DNA of 64,000 nt from the NCBI GenBank assembly GCA_030035585.1, contig CM057482.1:42451501-42515500 (forward strand), given 5' to 3'. This document shows positions 34,085 through 45,207 of this stretch, piece after piece. Source of the stretch: Dugong dugon. Its lineage: Eukaryota > Chordata > Mammalia > Sirenia > Dugongidae. The first letter of the stretch is position 1. The number at the start of each line of letters is the position of its first letter. A model generated the notes under the pieces. The model searched no databases, was not told the DNA's origin, and saw only the letters and a list, made by a program, of their open reading frames with translations. A program made the translations under genes and the position numbers.

Positions 34085-36394
34085 TAGATGCCCTTTATTA
34101 TATTGAGAAATTTCCCTCCTATACCTATTTTATTGAAAGTTTTTATCAGGAATGGGTGTTGGACTTTGTCAAGTGTCTTTTCTGCATTGATTGAATGATC
34201 GTGTGATTCTTTTCTTTCCTTTTATTAATGTGGTAGATTATGTCAATTGATTTTCTGATGTTGAGCCATCCTTGCATACCTGGTATGAATCCTACTTGGT
34301 CATGGTGTATTATTTTTTTTTTTGATATGATACTGAATTCTATTGGCTAGAATTTTGTTCAGAATTTTTGCATCTACATTCATGAGAGAGATTGGTCTGA
34401 ATTTTCTTTTTTTGTGGTGTCTTTGCTTGGTTTTGGTAGCAGGGTTATGTTGGCTTCATAGAATGAATCCAGAAGTATTGCTTCCTTTTCTATGTTCTGA
34501 AACAGTTTGAGTAGTACTGGTGTAAGCTCTTCTCTGAATGTTTGGTAAAATTCTCCAGTGAAGCCATCTGTGACAGGGATTTTTTTTGTTGGGAGTTTTT
34601 CTTATTACTTTTTCCATCTCTTCTCTTGATATGGCTCTGTTCAGATTTTCAACACCACTTTGTCGTAGTTTGGGTAGGTAGTGTGTTTCTAGAAATGTAT
34701 CCATTTCCTCTAGGTTTTCAAACTTGTTGGAGTATAGTTTTTCATAATATTCTGTTATGATCCTTTTTATTTCTGTTGGGTCTGTTGTAATGTCCCCCAT
34801 TTCATTTCTTATTTGGGTTATTTGCATCCTCTCCTGTTTTTCTTTTGTTAATTTGGCCAGTGGTTTGTTGATTTTGTTTGTCCTTTCAAAGAACCAACTT
34901 TTGGTTTTGTTGATTCTTTCTGTTGTTTTTCTATTCTCTATTCATTTATTTCTGCTCTGATCTTTATTATTTCCTTTCTTCTGATGGCTGTAGGCTTTTT
35001 TTGCTGTTCTCTTTCTATTTGTTTGAGTTGTGTTGCTAAAGTTTTGATTTTTTCCCTTTCTTCTTTTTTGATGTGTGCATCTATTGCTAAAATTGACCTC
35101 TGAGGACTGCCTTTAATGTGTCCCAAAGGTTTTGGTATGATGTGTTTTCATTCTCGTTTGCTTCTAGGAATTTTTTGATTCCATCTCTGGTTTGTTCTAT
35201 TACCCTGTGGTTTTTAAGCAGGGTGTTAGTCAGTTTCTATGTAATCAATCCTTTTTCCTTTGTCTTCCTGTTATTAATTTCTACCTTGATAGTGTTGTGG
35301 TCAGAGAAGATACTTTGTATTATCTCAATGTTTTGGATTTTGTTGAGGGTTGCTCTGTGGCCTAAGATGTGGTCTATTTTGGAGAACGTTCCATGTGCAT
35401 TGGAAAAGAATGTGCATTTTACAGCTGTTGGGTGGAGTGTTCTATACATGTCTGTGAGGTCAAGTTGGCTGATTGTGCGCTTTAGCTCTTTTGTATCTTT
35501 GTTGAGTTTCTTTCTAGATATTCTGTCCTTTACTGAGAGAGGTGTATTGAAGTCTCCTACTATTATTGTGGAACTATCAACTTTTCTTTTCAGTGCCGTT
35601 AGAGTTTGTTTCATGTATTTTGGATTCCTGTCATTGGGTGCGTCAATGTTTATTATCATTATCTCTTCATGTTAGATCATCCCCTTAATCATTATATAGT
35701 GCCCTTCTTTGTCTTTTGTGGTGGATTTTGTTTTAAAGTCTATTTTATCTGAGATAAGTATTGCCACTCATACTCTTTTTGGTAGCTGTTTGCATGAGGT
35801 ATTTTTTTCCATCCTCTGATTTTTAATAAATTTACATCTTTGTTTCTAAGGTTAATCTCTTTTAGACAGCATATTTATGGATCCTGTTTTTTTTAATCCA
35901 TTCTGTCTCTGTCTCTTTATGGGTGCATTTAGGCCATTTACATTCAATGTGATTATTGATAGGTGTGAGTTTATTGCTGTCACTTTGTAGTCCTTTTTTT
36001 TTGTGGTGCTGACTTTTTCTTTTTTCCTCTTACTCTCCTGTGCTGAGTTCCTTTTGTTTGTGGATTTGTTTTTCTTTTCTTTTTGTAGATTTTGTTTTTA
36101 CTGAGACTTTATGTTTTTCCTCTTTATGAGTAGGTTTGTTAACTTTCTTTGTGGTTACCTTGAAATTTACCCTTATCTTCCTAGGTTTGAACAAGTTTAT
36201 TATTACTTGGTATCACCTTGCCTTCCTCTCCATTAGAAGGTTCTATACCTACATGATTTAATCTCTATTTTATTGTTCTGATGTTGCTGTCATTTATAGG
36301 TTAACCTCTCTGGTTCCCTGTTGTAATTCTTTTGGTTTTGGATAGTCCTTGAGAGTTCATTTCCTGGTTGGTATGTAGCTGATACAATATTGTA

Positions 36395-37400
36395 TCAGAC
36401 TGTAGTCTGATGTTGTTTGTTCTCATCCTGAAGGACTTCTGTGAATAATTCTTCTAACTTTGGTTTCGTTTTAACATATTCCCTAAATTTCTGTTTATCT
36501 GGAAATGTCCCAATTTTGCCATCATATTTGAAAGAGAGTTTTGCAGGATATGTTATTCTTGATTGGCAATTTTTTTCTTTCAAGGTTTTATATATGTCAT
36601 CCCATTGCCTTCTTGCCTGCATGGTTCCTGCCAAATAATCAGAGCTTAGTCTTATTGTTTTTCCTGTATATGTGACTTTTCATTTTTCTTGAGTTGCTCT
36701 TAGAACTTTTTCTTTGTCTTTGGTGTTAGTGAGTGTGATTATGATATGCCTTGGTGATTTTATTTTGGGGCCTATTTTATACGTGGTTCATTAAGCTTCT
36801 TGGACGGTCAGCTTTTCATCTTTCATGATATTAGGGAAGTTTTCTGTCAGCAATTCTTCAGTGATCCTCTCTGTATTTTTTGTTTTCTCCCCCTGTTCTG
36901 GAACTCTGATCACTCACAAATTTTTGCTTTTGATTGTATCCTACATAATTCTCAGGGTTTCTTCATTTTTCTTTGTTCCTTTTTCTGATTTTTCCTCAGA
37001 GTTGTATCCAAGTGTTTATCTTCAATTTCGCTGATCCTGTCTTCCACAGTTGCAAAGCTGCTTCTTAGCCCTTCTATGACACTGTCCATTTCTGCAATCT
37101 TGTTGTTTATCTTTGGATTTCTAATTGTTGTTTTTGTATGATTTGTAGTTGTGAATGTATTTTGGCATTTTGTTCCTGTATTATTTTCCTGAATTCTTCC
37201 ATTTTATTGTTTTTATTTTCCATGAACTTGTTTGCCTTTTCCATGAATTTGTCTATTTTTTCCTCATTTTTGTCTGTTTTTTGCTTCTACTCTTGGAAAG
37301 CTCTGAATATTAGAGATTTGAATTCCCTGTCAGCTAGTTCTAGTGCCTTTTCTTCTACTGGAAAGTCATCTGGTGTTTTGTTTTGGATGTCTGCTAGAAC
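36395..37400 (-). pseudogene. L1 ORF1 remnant (RNA-binding protein)
   Basis: Upstream of ORF2 on the minus strand. The frame at 36,634-36,395 encodes the conserved C-terminal domain of ORF1p (RITYPAKLSFKYDGKIGTFP then KQKFREYVKTKP). The 37.0-37.4 kb part corresponds to the coiled-coil region, seen as antisense Phe/Leu-rich frames on the plus strand. It is broken by stops between these parts. ORF1p normally trimerises and chaperones L1 RNA; this copy cannot. Confidence 0.75.
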
Positions 37401-37499
37401 CATCCTGTCCTGCTTATATGTTTTGATATTGTCTGCTGTCTTCGGGACACTCAGTAGTTATTTTATTCTTTTGTTGATTGTAGATTTGTTTGTTTTGTA

Positions 37500-39269
37500 T
37501 CTTGGATAGCAGATGCTTTGTGACATCTCTACCCCTTTGAGCCAGGCTGTACTGCTCAGCCTGGGAGACGCTTGCTTTTTTGTTTTATTTAGTTATGTGA
37601 GAAGGCAGGCTGCGCTTACTTTTTTGTTTGCTCATCTATGGCTACGATACTTTTTACCTCTTTGTCCAATGGACAGGGCTAGGCACTCAGCTATACTGCA
37701 GCAGTGCAGGTCCAACTGAAGGTGAGAAACTGGGATGGGGTTGTTTGTGGCATGTACTAGGGCTGACAGGTTGGGCCAGGAATCAGTGTAGGGCAGGTTC
37801 TGGTAGGCCAAGGCTGTGCTGCTCGGTGGTGGGATTTTCATTCTACAGTGTAGGTAAGGAGGAAGGAGGGGGAAGATTGTGATGTGTGGAGCTAAGATGG
37901 GTATGGGAAAGAGGAGAAAGGAGAGAGAAACAGGAGCCAAAAACAAACAAACAAGCAAAATATTCTAAGGAACCTTGCTGTTGGAGTGGAGGGATGAGAA
38001 CCCGATAAATGGAGAAAAACAAAATGGAAAAAAAAGGGGGGGGGGAGAAAAACAAAGCCTCCAGGGTTCCCACCACTGCAGCTGTGAAGACTAGGGACGT
38101 GGCTCCCAGAATGAGCAGTACAGTCTGGCTAGAAGGGGTAAAGATATCACACAGCTCCTGGTATTCAGGGGACAGGAAAAGAACGTAAGTATAGACAGAT
38201 GAGAAACTGAGAAATGAAGAAAGACAAAAAGGAAAAATGACAGAAAAAAAAAAAAAGAAAAAAGAAATGCCCCTGGGATCCCACTGGCATGACTGTGAAG
38301 ACCAGGGAAGTGGCTCCCAAGATGCACAGTACAGCCTGGCTAGAAAGGACTCCCAATCAGTGAAAAGAAAAAGAAAACAAACAAACAAAACAAAACAAAA
38401 AGCCCTAGGTATCCCACCAGCGTTGTGGTAGGGGCTGGAGAAGCAGTTCTCCAGTTCAGCAGCAGCACTTCACAGCCTTTCAAGAAGAAGCAAAGATGGC
38501 ACACGGACCCAGGTGTTCAGGAGAAAGGAGGGGGAGGTGGTGAGAGGCACGAAAGAAACAAAGCTGAAAAAAAATTAGTAACAAACAAATGGCACTCAGG
38601 GAGCCCACCAATGTGTGCAGGGCGAATCCAAGAAGCACGGGGCTGAAGCTGGTGCCTCCTGGCCAAGAGACTGCAACTGGTGGGAAGCACAGGAGGCCGA
38701 GTAGGGGAGAAGAAGGGTGGGGTGTGGGAAAGTGTATATTGCTGGTTATCAAGTGCTCTGTCTCCTTCTGGGAGCTCTGTGAATCTCCTTTTCCATACTC
38801 CTTGTCCTCTGATCTTTGATGTGGGCAGGAAGAATCCAAGCAGTACCAACCCTGCACTTCCCAGCTGGCTGAGTGACCACAGCCAGCAGGAAATGGTGGA
38901 GGTAGAGCAGGGGGTAGAAGGATGAGGGGTCGGAAAGTGTATAGCTGGTTACTTGGTGCTCTGTTTTCTGCTGGGAGCTTCGTGAAGCTACATTCCCATA
39001 CTGCTTATCGGTTGATTTCTGACAGGAGTCCAAGATAGTGAATCCATGCTGTGCTAGCGATAGGGGACCTCCACATGTATCTCTCCTTTCTCTCTGTTCT
39101 CTGTAAGTTTCTTATTCCATTTGGTGCTTGGCTGAGTTCTTTATCTGTTCATTTGACACTTAGGGTTCCAAGACTGAAGTTTGTTTCTGTTTTACTTAGT
39201 TTTTTGGGTCTTTGCTGTGGAGAGACAGTGTGGTACTTCAGTCTAGGGCACCATGTTGGCTCCACCTCT
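37500..39269 (-). promoter_or_regulatory. L1 5' UTR with imperfect tandem monomers
   Basis: The 5' UTR contains repeated units. The plus-strand block GTGAAGACTAGGGACGTGGC at 38,084 recurs at 38,295 (211 bp apart). The CAGGG(A/T)TCCCAC-type block recurs at about 38,061, 38,271, 38,404 and 38,593. GGGAAAGTGTATATTGCTGG at 38,726 recurs at about 38,932 (about 205 bp apart), within a longer similar stretch. The monomer-like layout is analogous to rodent L1 promoters. The segment near 37,855-37,930 is homologous to the 5' UTR of the plus-strand L1 at about 55,425-55,500. In sense orientation this would be the L1 promoter. Confidence 0.7.
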
Positions 39270-39299
39270 GGACAACCTTTTAGTTAGTCTAGACTAATC

Positions 39300-39455
39300 A
39301 TGGCCTTGGTGGCATAGTTAGAGTTATGACTGCTAACCAAAAGGTTGGTGGTTTGAATCCACCAGTCATTCCTTTGAAACCCTATGGGGCAGTTCTACTC
39401 TGTCCTATAGGGTTGCTATGAGTTGGAACCTACTTTATGGCAGTGGGTTTTAATC
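39300..39455 (+). mobile_element. AfroSINE-type SINE
   Basis: GGCCTTGGTGGCATAGTTAG, GTTTGAATCCACCAGTC, TGGGGCAGTTCTACTCTGTC, GCTATGAGTTGGAACC and GGCAGTGGGTTTTAAT. It lies just outside the right duplication of the full-length L1. Confidence 0.9.
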
Positions 39456-39584
39456 CTGATCCATCATCTGGGGCTGAGAAGATTGCTACTCCTCAGAAAA
39501 CCTATTCTTCATTTTGTTAGCAATGAAGAAGGGAGAAATGGATATCAGACAGTCAATTAATGGAGTTTATTACAGTGGTGTATA

Positions 39585-39783
39585 CAGGAACCCTGGGGTT
39601 GTTCGGCTACTAACCAGAAGGTTAGTGGTTAGAACCCACCAGCTACTCCATGGGAGAAAGATGTGGCAGTCTGCTTCCATAAAGATTTACAGCCTTGAGA
39701 CCCCTATGGGGCAGTTCTACTCTGTCCTACAGGGTCACTATAGTTGGAATCCACTCAACAGCAGTGGGCTTAGTTTGGTTTGG
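39585..39783 (+). mobile_element. AfroSINE-type SINE with target-site duplication
   Basis: Head CAGGAACCCTGGGGTTG, GGGAGAAAGATGTGGCAGTC, AAGATTTACAGCC, CTCTGTCCTACAGGGTCAC and a GTTTGGTTTGG tail. It is flanked by ACAGTGGTGTATA (39,572-39,584) and ACAGCGGTGTATA (39,784-39,796), a 13-bp duplication with one mismatch. Confidence 0.92.
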
Positions 39784-39796
39784 ACAGCGGTGTATA

Positions 39797-40950
39797 TAGA
39801 GCTTTTCACAGTGGTAACTGGAAATTCCTGCCATTAAAACTCAGAAGCACTACAGAAAAATGGTGTCTTAACCATGAGGTTGTTTTTGGTTTTGGTTTGG
39901 AGTTTAAGAAATGGTGGGTTGATAGATCTAGCAATTTATCTTTTAAAAAGCCTTTGTCTAGTTATACCCCCTCTATGCATTATACTCATTGAGCTCTTTG
40001 CCCATAACCTTGTTGATACTTGATAATTTTGATCTTAAAAAAAATGTCAATTTGATGTTAGTGGTTTTTGCAGGTATGTGAAGCTATTACGGTCATGATG
40101 TGGCTGACTGGTTTGCTATATGGGACTTTTCTTCATCCATAGCCAGGTGTGTATGTTTCTCTGAAAACATCTGCTAGTGCAGTGGTCCCTCTCTCACCTA
40201 GAAGAGGCTCTCCTCAGGCAAATTTCCCACTTAAACAGGTGCACCTAAGCCTCCAATATCCTGGGTAAATGTTCAAAGTCAGTATTCCCCTTCTTGGCTG
40301 GAAAGAGGCAGAACTCAGCAACTGCCAGGCCCCGGACTTTCCCCCACTGGGCACCCCTTGCTAGTTGATTTCTCCATCTGTCCTCCCAGCTAGACTGTCA
40401 GCCCCACCAATGTTCTTTTTTTTTTTTTTTTTACAGCTGCTCCTCACACCCCACCCTCTCATGGCTTCTAGGTTATTATTTTTTTTATTTTCTAGAGCCA
40501 GTCTACCTCATAGCTGCTGACATTTTCCTGCCTAATTATATACCACAAAAGCCAAAATGGGAAATAGATGACATTCAGGGGGAAGAATTTAGCCATTTAT
40601 GCATTTTAAATGCATTGGAGCTAATAAAATGTCCTTCTTCCTCCCTCCCTCCCTCCCTCCCTCCCTCCGTCTTCTTCCAAGGACATTTTTGTGCAGCTGA
40701 AATACGTTAGGACATTGCTACCCTACAACAAGCGAGGTGATACGGTATAGACTTAGCTTCTGGTGAGTCATGCTATTTTTCTTCAACTCTAGGCTTGGAA
40801 CTTTTTTTTCTTCCCAATTGTTAACAATGTCATGTGGATAAATAAGAGAGGAACAAGATCTTCAAAACGTTCTTATTTAAAGCAAAAACTATTCTTAATA
40901 ATGTTTTCCCTAGTGTCTTTTTCTTCATATGAAGTATGGGCAACAATGCT
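39797..40950. other. Unique sequence with simple repeats
   Basis: No gene recognised. Contains T(17) at 40,416-40,432 and a (CCTC)n tract at about 40,641-40,668. Confidence 0.5.
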
Positions 40951-40954
40951 TTAC

Positions 40955-41695
40955 TGATGACTATAAAACATTGCTGAAAGAAATTTAGAAGTCCTGAAGA
41001 AATGGAGAGATATTATATTCACAGATTACAAAAGTCAACATTATTAAGATGTCAGTTCTCCCCAAGGTGATCTATAGATTCTATGCAATTCCAATAAAAA
41101 TCCTGGCAGACTTTTTTTTAAAGAAATTAACAAGCTGATTCCAAAATTTATATGAAAATACAAAGAGCTAAGAATTTGTAGAAGAACAATAAAATTGGAG
41201 GACCTACACTACCTGATATCAAGACTTGCTACAAAATTACAATAATTAAGAAGTAAGTACTGCATGGTTTAAGGTAAGGTTAGACAAACTGGCCAACGGA
41301 ATAAGATAGAGTCCAGAAATAGTCCTACACATATATGGTTAGTTAATTTGCAACAACAGAACTAAAACAATCAGTGAAATAAAGGAAAGTCCCCACCCCA
41401 TAGATGGTACTGGAATAATTAGATGTCCACGTGGAAAAAAAAAAAGGACATTTGCCACATTGCGTCGTATTCAAATAATAATCACAGATGGACCATGGAC
41501 ACGCAGTAAAAGCTAAAATTATAAAATTACAGGATAAAAAAAATATCTTCAAGATATTCTGAGACAGAACCTAAAGGCATTAAAAATGATAAAAATGAAA
41601 CATAAAAAAAGATAAATAGGACTTCATTACAATAAAAACCCTGCATATCAAAAGATATTGTTAAGATACTGAATAAGAGACAATTTTGTCTCATT
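40955..41695 (+). pseudogene. L1 ORF2 C-terminal fragment
   Basis: Plus-strand nucleotide sequence follows the region downstream of the L1 reverse transcriptase: AGATTACAAAAGTCAACATT, TCAGTTCTCCCCAAGGTGAT, CTATGCAATTCCAATAAAAA, GAGCTAAGAATTTGTAGAAG, GGACCTACACTACCTGATAT and ATAGAGTCCAGAAATAG, ending near AAAACCCTGCATATCAAAAG. Stops in every frame. An old, doubly truncated copy; no 3' UTR follows. Confidence 0.8.
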
Positions 41696-42693
41696 TTTAA
41701 AAACTTTGATGTCATTTGGACTTTTTAATATTTAACAAAAATATATGAGTTTTTGAAACTTGCTTGGAAAAGATATGGGTTAACTCGATTTTTTTCTTTC
41801 TTTTTCACTGTTAAGCATATACATTACACTGTGACTTTTACATCTCAAAGCCCAGATATTTTAACTTCAGTATCATCGGAGTGTTATTTGCCTTTCCACA
41901 TGTGCAGAGACTTACAGCCAATTCATTCGATCTATGCAATTACCTCTCTGTCTATAAAGATCTCCACTGGGATTTCCCTGGAAATATTTCAGTGATAGCT
42001 TCATTTTCCAGACAAAGCAAAGTGAGAGAATAAAACGTTTCCTGGAAATTTGACAGTCTCAGCCTTGAAAAGTTAAGGACTGTAAATTTAACAGATGCAA
42101 ACAAAATAGCCTTCCTAATAAGAATGTCAGAACATCCCCTGAAATTCCTGTTTGATTGTTGCTTCAGAAACAGGGCTCATTGGAAAGCATTTCTCATTCT
42201 TAGGTTCTTTTTTTGCAATACCTGGAAATTACCAATTAAACCTTTAAGAGAATGACTTATGAATAGTGTGTGTGTGTGTGTGTATTTAGCATATCCTGAG
42301 GATATGTACTATTTCTGAATCTTTTTAAAGTTTTACTTGTGCTTTGATTAAAACATGACACTGTCAGAAGGGAAGAGAGCTTGAAGTTATGGGAACAATA
42401 AGGAAAAAAGACCTCTTTGTCCAACTGATTGCATATAAATGTGGAGTCTTTAATTTTCTAATAGACGTTTACTGATACTAATATCACTAGACATTTGCAT
42501 GATGTGCTGTGTTTTACAAAAGTTTTTCACAGGCAAGGTATTATTTAATTCTAAAAAAAAAGTGTTAGAACTCTGCTAGTTTATAATCTTCTGGTTTTAC
42601 GTATCCTCCCCCAAAGTGAATCCTTCGAATTATTGTGATTGCTAAAATTTCCCGAGTGAGTTTGCTTTTGCTTTACAGTATCTCCCCACCAGT
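41696..42693. other. Unique sequence
   Basis: AT-rich; (TG)n at about 42,266-42,283. No gene recognised. Confidence 0.45.
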
Positions 42694-42705
42694 AATGTTA
42701 ATGGA

Positions 42706-42905
42706 AGGAGCCCTGGTGGCTCATTGGTTAAGCACTAAGCTGCTAACTAAAAGGTAGGTGGTTCGAACCCACCAGCTCCTCCATGGGAGAATGATGTGGC
42801 AGTCTGTTTCTATAAAGATTACAGCTTTGCCAACCCTGTGGGACAGTTCTACTCTGTCCTATAGGGTCACTATGAGTTGGAATCCACTTGACGACACACA
42901 ACAGC
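42706..42905 (+). mobile_element. AfroSINE-type SINE with target-site duplication
   Basis: GGAGCCCTGGTGGCTCATTG, GGTTCGAACCCACCAGCTC (well-kept B-box), TGGGAGAATGATGTGGCAGT, GACAGTTCTACTCTGTCC and GTCACTATGAGTTGGAATCC. Flanked by AATGTTAATGGA (42,694-42,705) and AACGTTAATGGA (42,906-42,917). One of the better-preserved copies. Confidence 0.92.
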
Positions 42906-42917
42906 AACGTTAATGGA

Positions 42918-43218
42918 GGGGACAATGGTAGTTCAGTGGTAGAATTCTCCCCTTCCATGCAGGAGGCTAGGGTTTGATTCCAGGTCAATGCACCTCTTAC
43001 TCAGCCACCACCAGTATGTCAGTGGAGACTTGCATATTGCTATGATGCTGAACAGGTTTCAGCAGGGCTTCCGAACTATGACAGATTAGGAAGAAAGGCC
43101 TGATGATCTACTTCCAAAAATCAGCCAGTGAAAACCTTATGGATTACAACAGTCTGATCCCATTGTGTATGGGGGTCACCACGAGTCGGGGATTGACTGG
43201 ATGACAGCTAAAAAACAA
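42918..43218 (+). mobile_element. tRNA-Gly-headed SINE
   Basis: Second copy of this family: head ACAATGGTAGTTCAGTGGTA, GAATTCTCCCCTTCCATGC, GTTTGATTCCAGGTCAATGC (B-box-like), GCTGAACAGGTTTCAGCAG, GAAGAAAGGCCTGATGATC and GTCACCACGAGTCGGGG with a CTAAAAAACAAC tail. It starts directly after the right duplication of the neighbouring SINE. Confidence 0.88.
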
Positions 43219-44010
43219 CATTATTGGGATTTTATTTAAGTTTCATGAAGTTTGGTGGGTACCTCATGTATTTGAATATGTTCACTCAGTGTCTTGAGGC
43301 TGCCCAGATCCATTTCCACGTCTCAACAACACCCTTCTTGTCCATTGTTAATTAACTGAAACCCCGATGTCTACCTCTCACCAGAGAAGTCAAAACAGAC
43401 AGATCCTTTTTTTCTCTGCGCCAGTACAGACAGGGCTGGGTATTTGTCCAAAGTTTCACAGACCAATGGGAGAAGGCATAAGACTTCATCCTCCCCAGAG
43501 GCTAGCTCTGGCTGGTGGTTCCTTCAATGAAGGGGGTCCTTGTAAGCCAGCTTCTGGACCACCAGAGCAGCCTCTGCTCCTATCTGTTCTAAAACGGATT
43601 CTCCAGCCCTCCTGAAAACACCCTTTGTTCCTAATATATTTCCAACAGATCCTATCCACTTAATGTTAGCCAGAATATATATATATATGTTTGGTTTCTT
43701 TCTCTAAAGGACTCACCTACATAAATTCTCTTTTAGAAATATGAGGTCACAGTTACCCGACCTAGCTCCTGGAAGTGACCAACAAAAACATTTAGAAACA
43801 ATACTCTGATTCCTTTGAACAGAAAGAGATAATTCATCTGAGGAGAGGCCTCTTTATGAGTTTTACCAAAATAGTAATAAGCTTGCTCTCATTCACATAC
43901 TTCCCCCACCTAGAAGAGATGAACTAGGTTCTGTGTGTAAAGGGCATCACAGAATTCTGATTTAATATCAAATTATGCACGAAGCTGACCATTTTCCAAA
44001 AACGTTACCT
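43219..44010. other. Unique sequence
   Basis: No gene or named repeat. The 82-codon frame at 43,367-43,615 has no support. A short TA run lies at about 43,676-43,689. Confidence 0.4.
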
Positions 44011-44014
44011 AATA

Positions 44015-44245
44015 ATTGTGCCTAAGACTTTCAGGCATCATGTTAAGCACTGTTCACGCATTATCTCATTTAATCCTGACAACAAGCCAAAGAAATAGGC
44101 ACTACTATTGTCCTCATTTCACTGTTGGAGAAATAAACTCGGAGAGGTCAAACTCAGTAACTTCCACATCATAGCTTGTGAGTGGCGGAGCCAGCATTCA
44201 AACCACGTTTGGTCTTTGTACCAAGCCACAGTAAACAACTATTCT
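44015..44245 (-). mobile_element. MIR SINE (antisense)
   Basis: ATTATCTCATTTAATCCTGA, CACTACTATTGTCCTCATTT, GAGAGGTCAAACTCAGTAAC and GTGAGTGGCGGAGCCAGCA are in the antisense MIR order. Confidence 0.8.
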
Positions 44246-44600
44246 ATGCTAATCTAATAATTATGCACTCGATCATATAAACCTGTTCTCTGATTACACA
44301 GATTATTGAAATAGATAATTTTTATTCTTAATGTTTATTCTTAGCTCCAACCACATATCTAATTAATAGATTTAATATTTATTTCATTTGTTTGTAAAAT
44401 TATGCTTTGCTTTTATGATTAAATGACTAAGTAGCAGGGACTTTAACTTAATTATATATTGCTTAATTGATGTATTAGTTAATTATATGGAGTTAATTTA
44501 AATATTAAGTAATTGTATTTTATAACATGTTGCTGTACTGATGTCAATCATATTTCCCTGTTAATTCTTTAAGTTTGATTCAAGCATAATATATAAATAC
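44246..44600. other. Very AT-rich unique sequence
   Basis: Dense TTAATTA and AATTAAT motifs; no gene or named transposon. Confidence 0.4.
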
Positions 44601-44601
44601 C

Positions 44602-44763
44602 AAAAAACCAAACCCATTGCCCTCAAGTCAATTCTGACTCATAGCAACCCTATAGTACAGAGTAGAACTGCACCATAGGGGTTCCAAGGAGCAGCTGGTA
44701 GATTTGAATTGCTAGTCTTTTGGTTACCAGTTGAGTTCTTAACCACTGCACCACCAGGGCTCC
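44602..44763 (-). mobile_element. AfroSINE-type SINE
   Basis: Antisense copy: AAAAAACCAAACCCATTGCC, TTCTGACTCATAGCAACCC, AGAGTAGAACTGCACCATAG, GGAGCAGCTGGTAGATTTG and CCACCAGGGCTCC. The flanks ATATATAAAT and ATAGTATAAA suggest a decayed duplication. Confidence 0.9.
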
Positions 44764-44819
44764 ATAGTATAAAGAGTCAATTTTAATACTAAAATCAGTA
44801 TAGGATATTATTAAAATGA

Positions 44820-44878
44820 TACACACATACCTATGTATATATATTCATATACATACATACACCCACACGTATATATGT
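44820..44878. repeat. TA/CA-rich microsatellite
   Basis: ACACACATACCTATGTATAT and further ATAC and TATA units; a simple repeat bordering the next SINE. Confidence 0.6.
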
Positions 44879-45207
44879 TATTGTTGTGAGGTGCCATGGA
44901 GTTGATCCTGACTCACGGTGAGACCATGCACAATGGAAGGAAACACTGCCTGGTCCTGCACCATCCCCATGATCAAATGTGAAACAGAAAATATTCTGTT
45001 GTGATATATAGCGTCTTCTTTGGCTGATTTTTGGAAGTAGATCTCCAGGCCTTTCTTCCTAGTCCATCTTAGTCTGGAAGTTCTGCTGAAACCTATTCAG
45101 CATCATAGAAACACACTGACAGATGAGTGGTGGCTGTACCTGAGGCACATTGACTTGGGAGTTGTACCGGGTCTTCCACGTGGGAGGAGAGAATTCTACC
45201 ATTGAAC
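44879..45207 (-). mobile_element. tRNA-Gly-headed SINE (antisense)
   Basis: Antisense copy: TTATTGTTGTGAGGTGCC and GACTCACGGTGAGACCATGC (RTE-like 3' end), then AACACTGCCTGGTCCTGCAC, TGGAAGTAGATCTCCAGGCC, GTCTGGAAGTTCTGCTGAAA, GAGAATTCTACCATTGAACC (antisense head). Third copy of this family in the window. Confidence 0.85.

Larger units (their letters stand above)
30485..35985 (-). pseudogene. L1 ORF2 remnant (endonuclease and reverse transcriptase)
   Basis: Decayed ORF2 of the full-length L1, read on the minus strand. The endonuclease part is best preserved at 35,659-35,237, where GDFNTPL, FSKIDHIL and SDHN motifs of the APE-like fold are visible. The reverse transcriptase follows: a piece at 34,827-34,456 has KLYSNKFENLEEMD and NKKNP, and 32,354-32,049 carries [16 protein letters not shown] and the catalytic FADD box at 32,213-32,202. 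The C-terminal third lies at 31,474-30,500. Length without the nested element is about 3.8 kb, the usual ORF2 size. Frameshifts, stops and the nested L1 inactivate it. The exact ends are approximate. Confidence 0.85.
29469..39269 (-). mobile_element. Full-length L1 LINE with target-site duplication, interrupted
   Basis: A minus-strand L1 that runs from its 5' end (antisense GCACCATGTTGGCTCCACC at 39,248-39,266) to its 3' tail near 29,537. It is bounded by the perfect 12-bp repeat GGACAACCTTTT (29,457-29,468 and 39,270-39,281). The inferred nick site on the opposite strand, TTTT/AG, fits the L1 endonuclease preference. Order on the minus strand: repetitive 5' UTR (39.27-37.5 kb), ORF1 (about 37.4-36.4 kb), ORF2 endonuclease and reverse transcriptase (about 36.0-30.5 kb), 3' UTR (30.5-29.54 kb). 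A younger L1 is nested at 32,425-34,084, so the host element itself is about 8.1 kb. Both ORFs are broken; it is not mobile. Confidence 0.9.

Noticed and set aside
35118-35675. 185-codon plus-strand frame rich in Phe, Ser and Leu
   Set aside because: It is the antisense shadow of L1 ORF2 endonuclease sequence encoded on the minus strand at 35,659-35,237.
37843-38388. 181-codon minus-strand frame with Phe-rich segments resembling membrane helices
   Set aside because: It lies in the L1 5' UTR; the hydrophobic look comes from T-rich runs on that strand.
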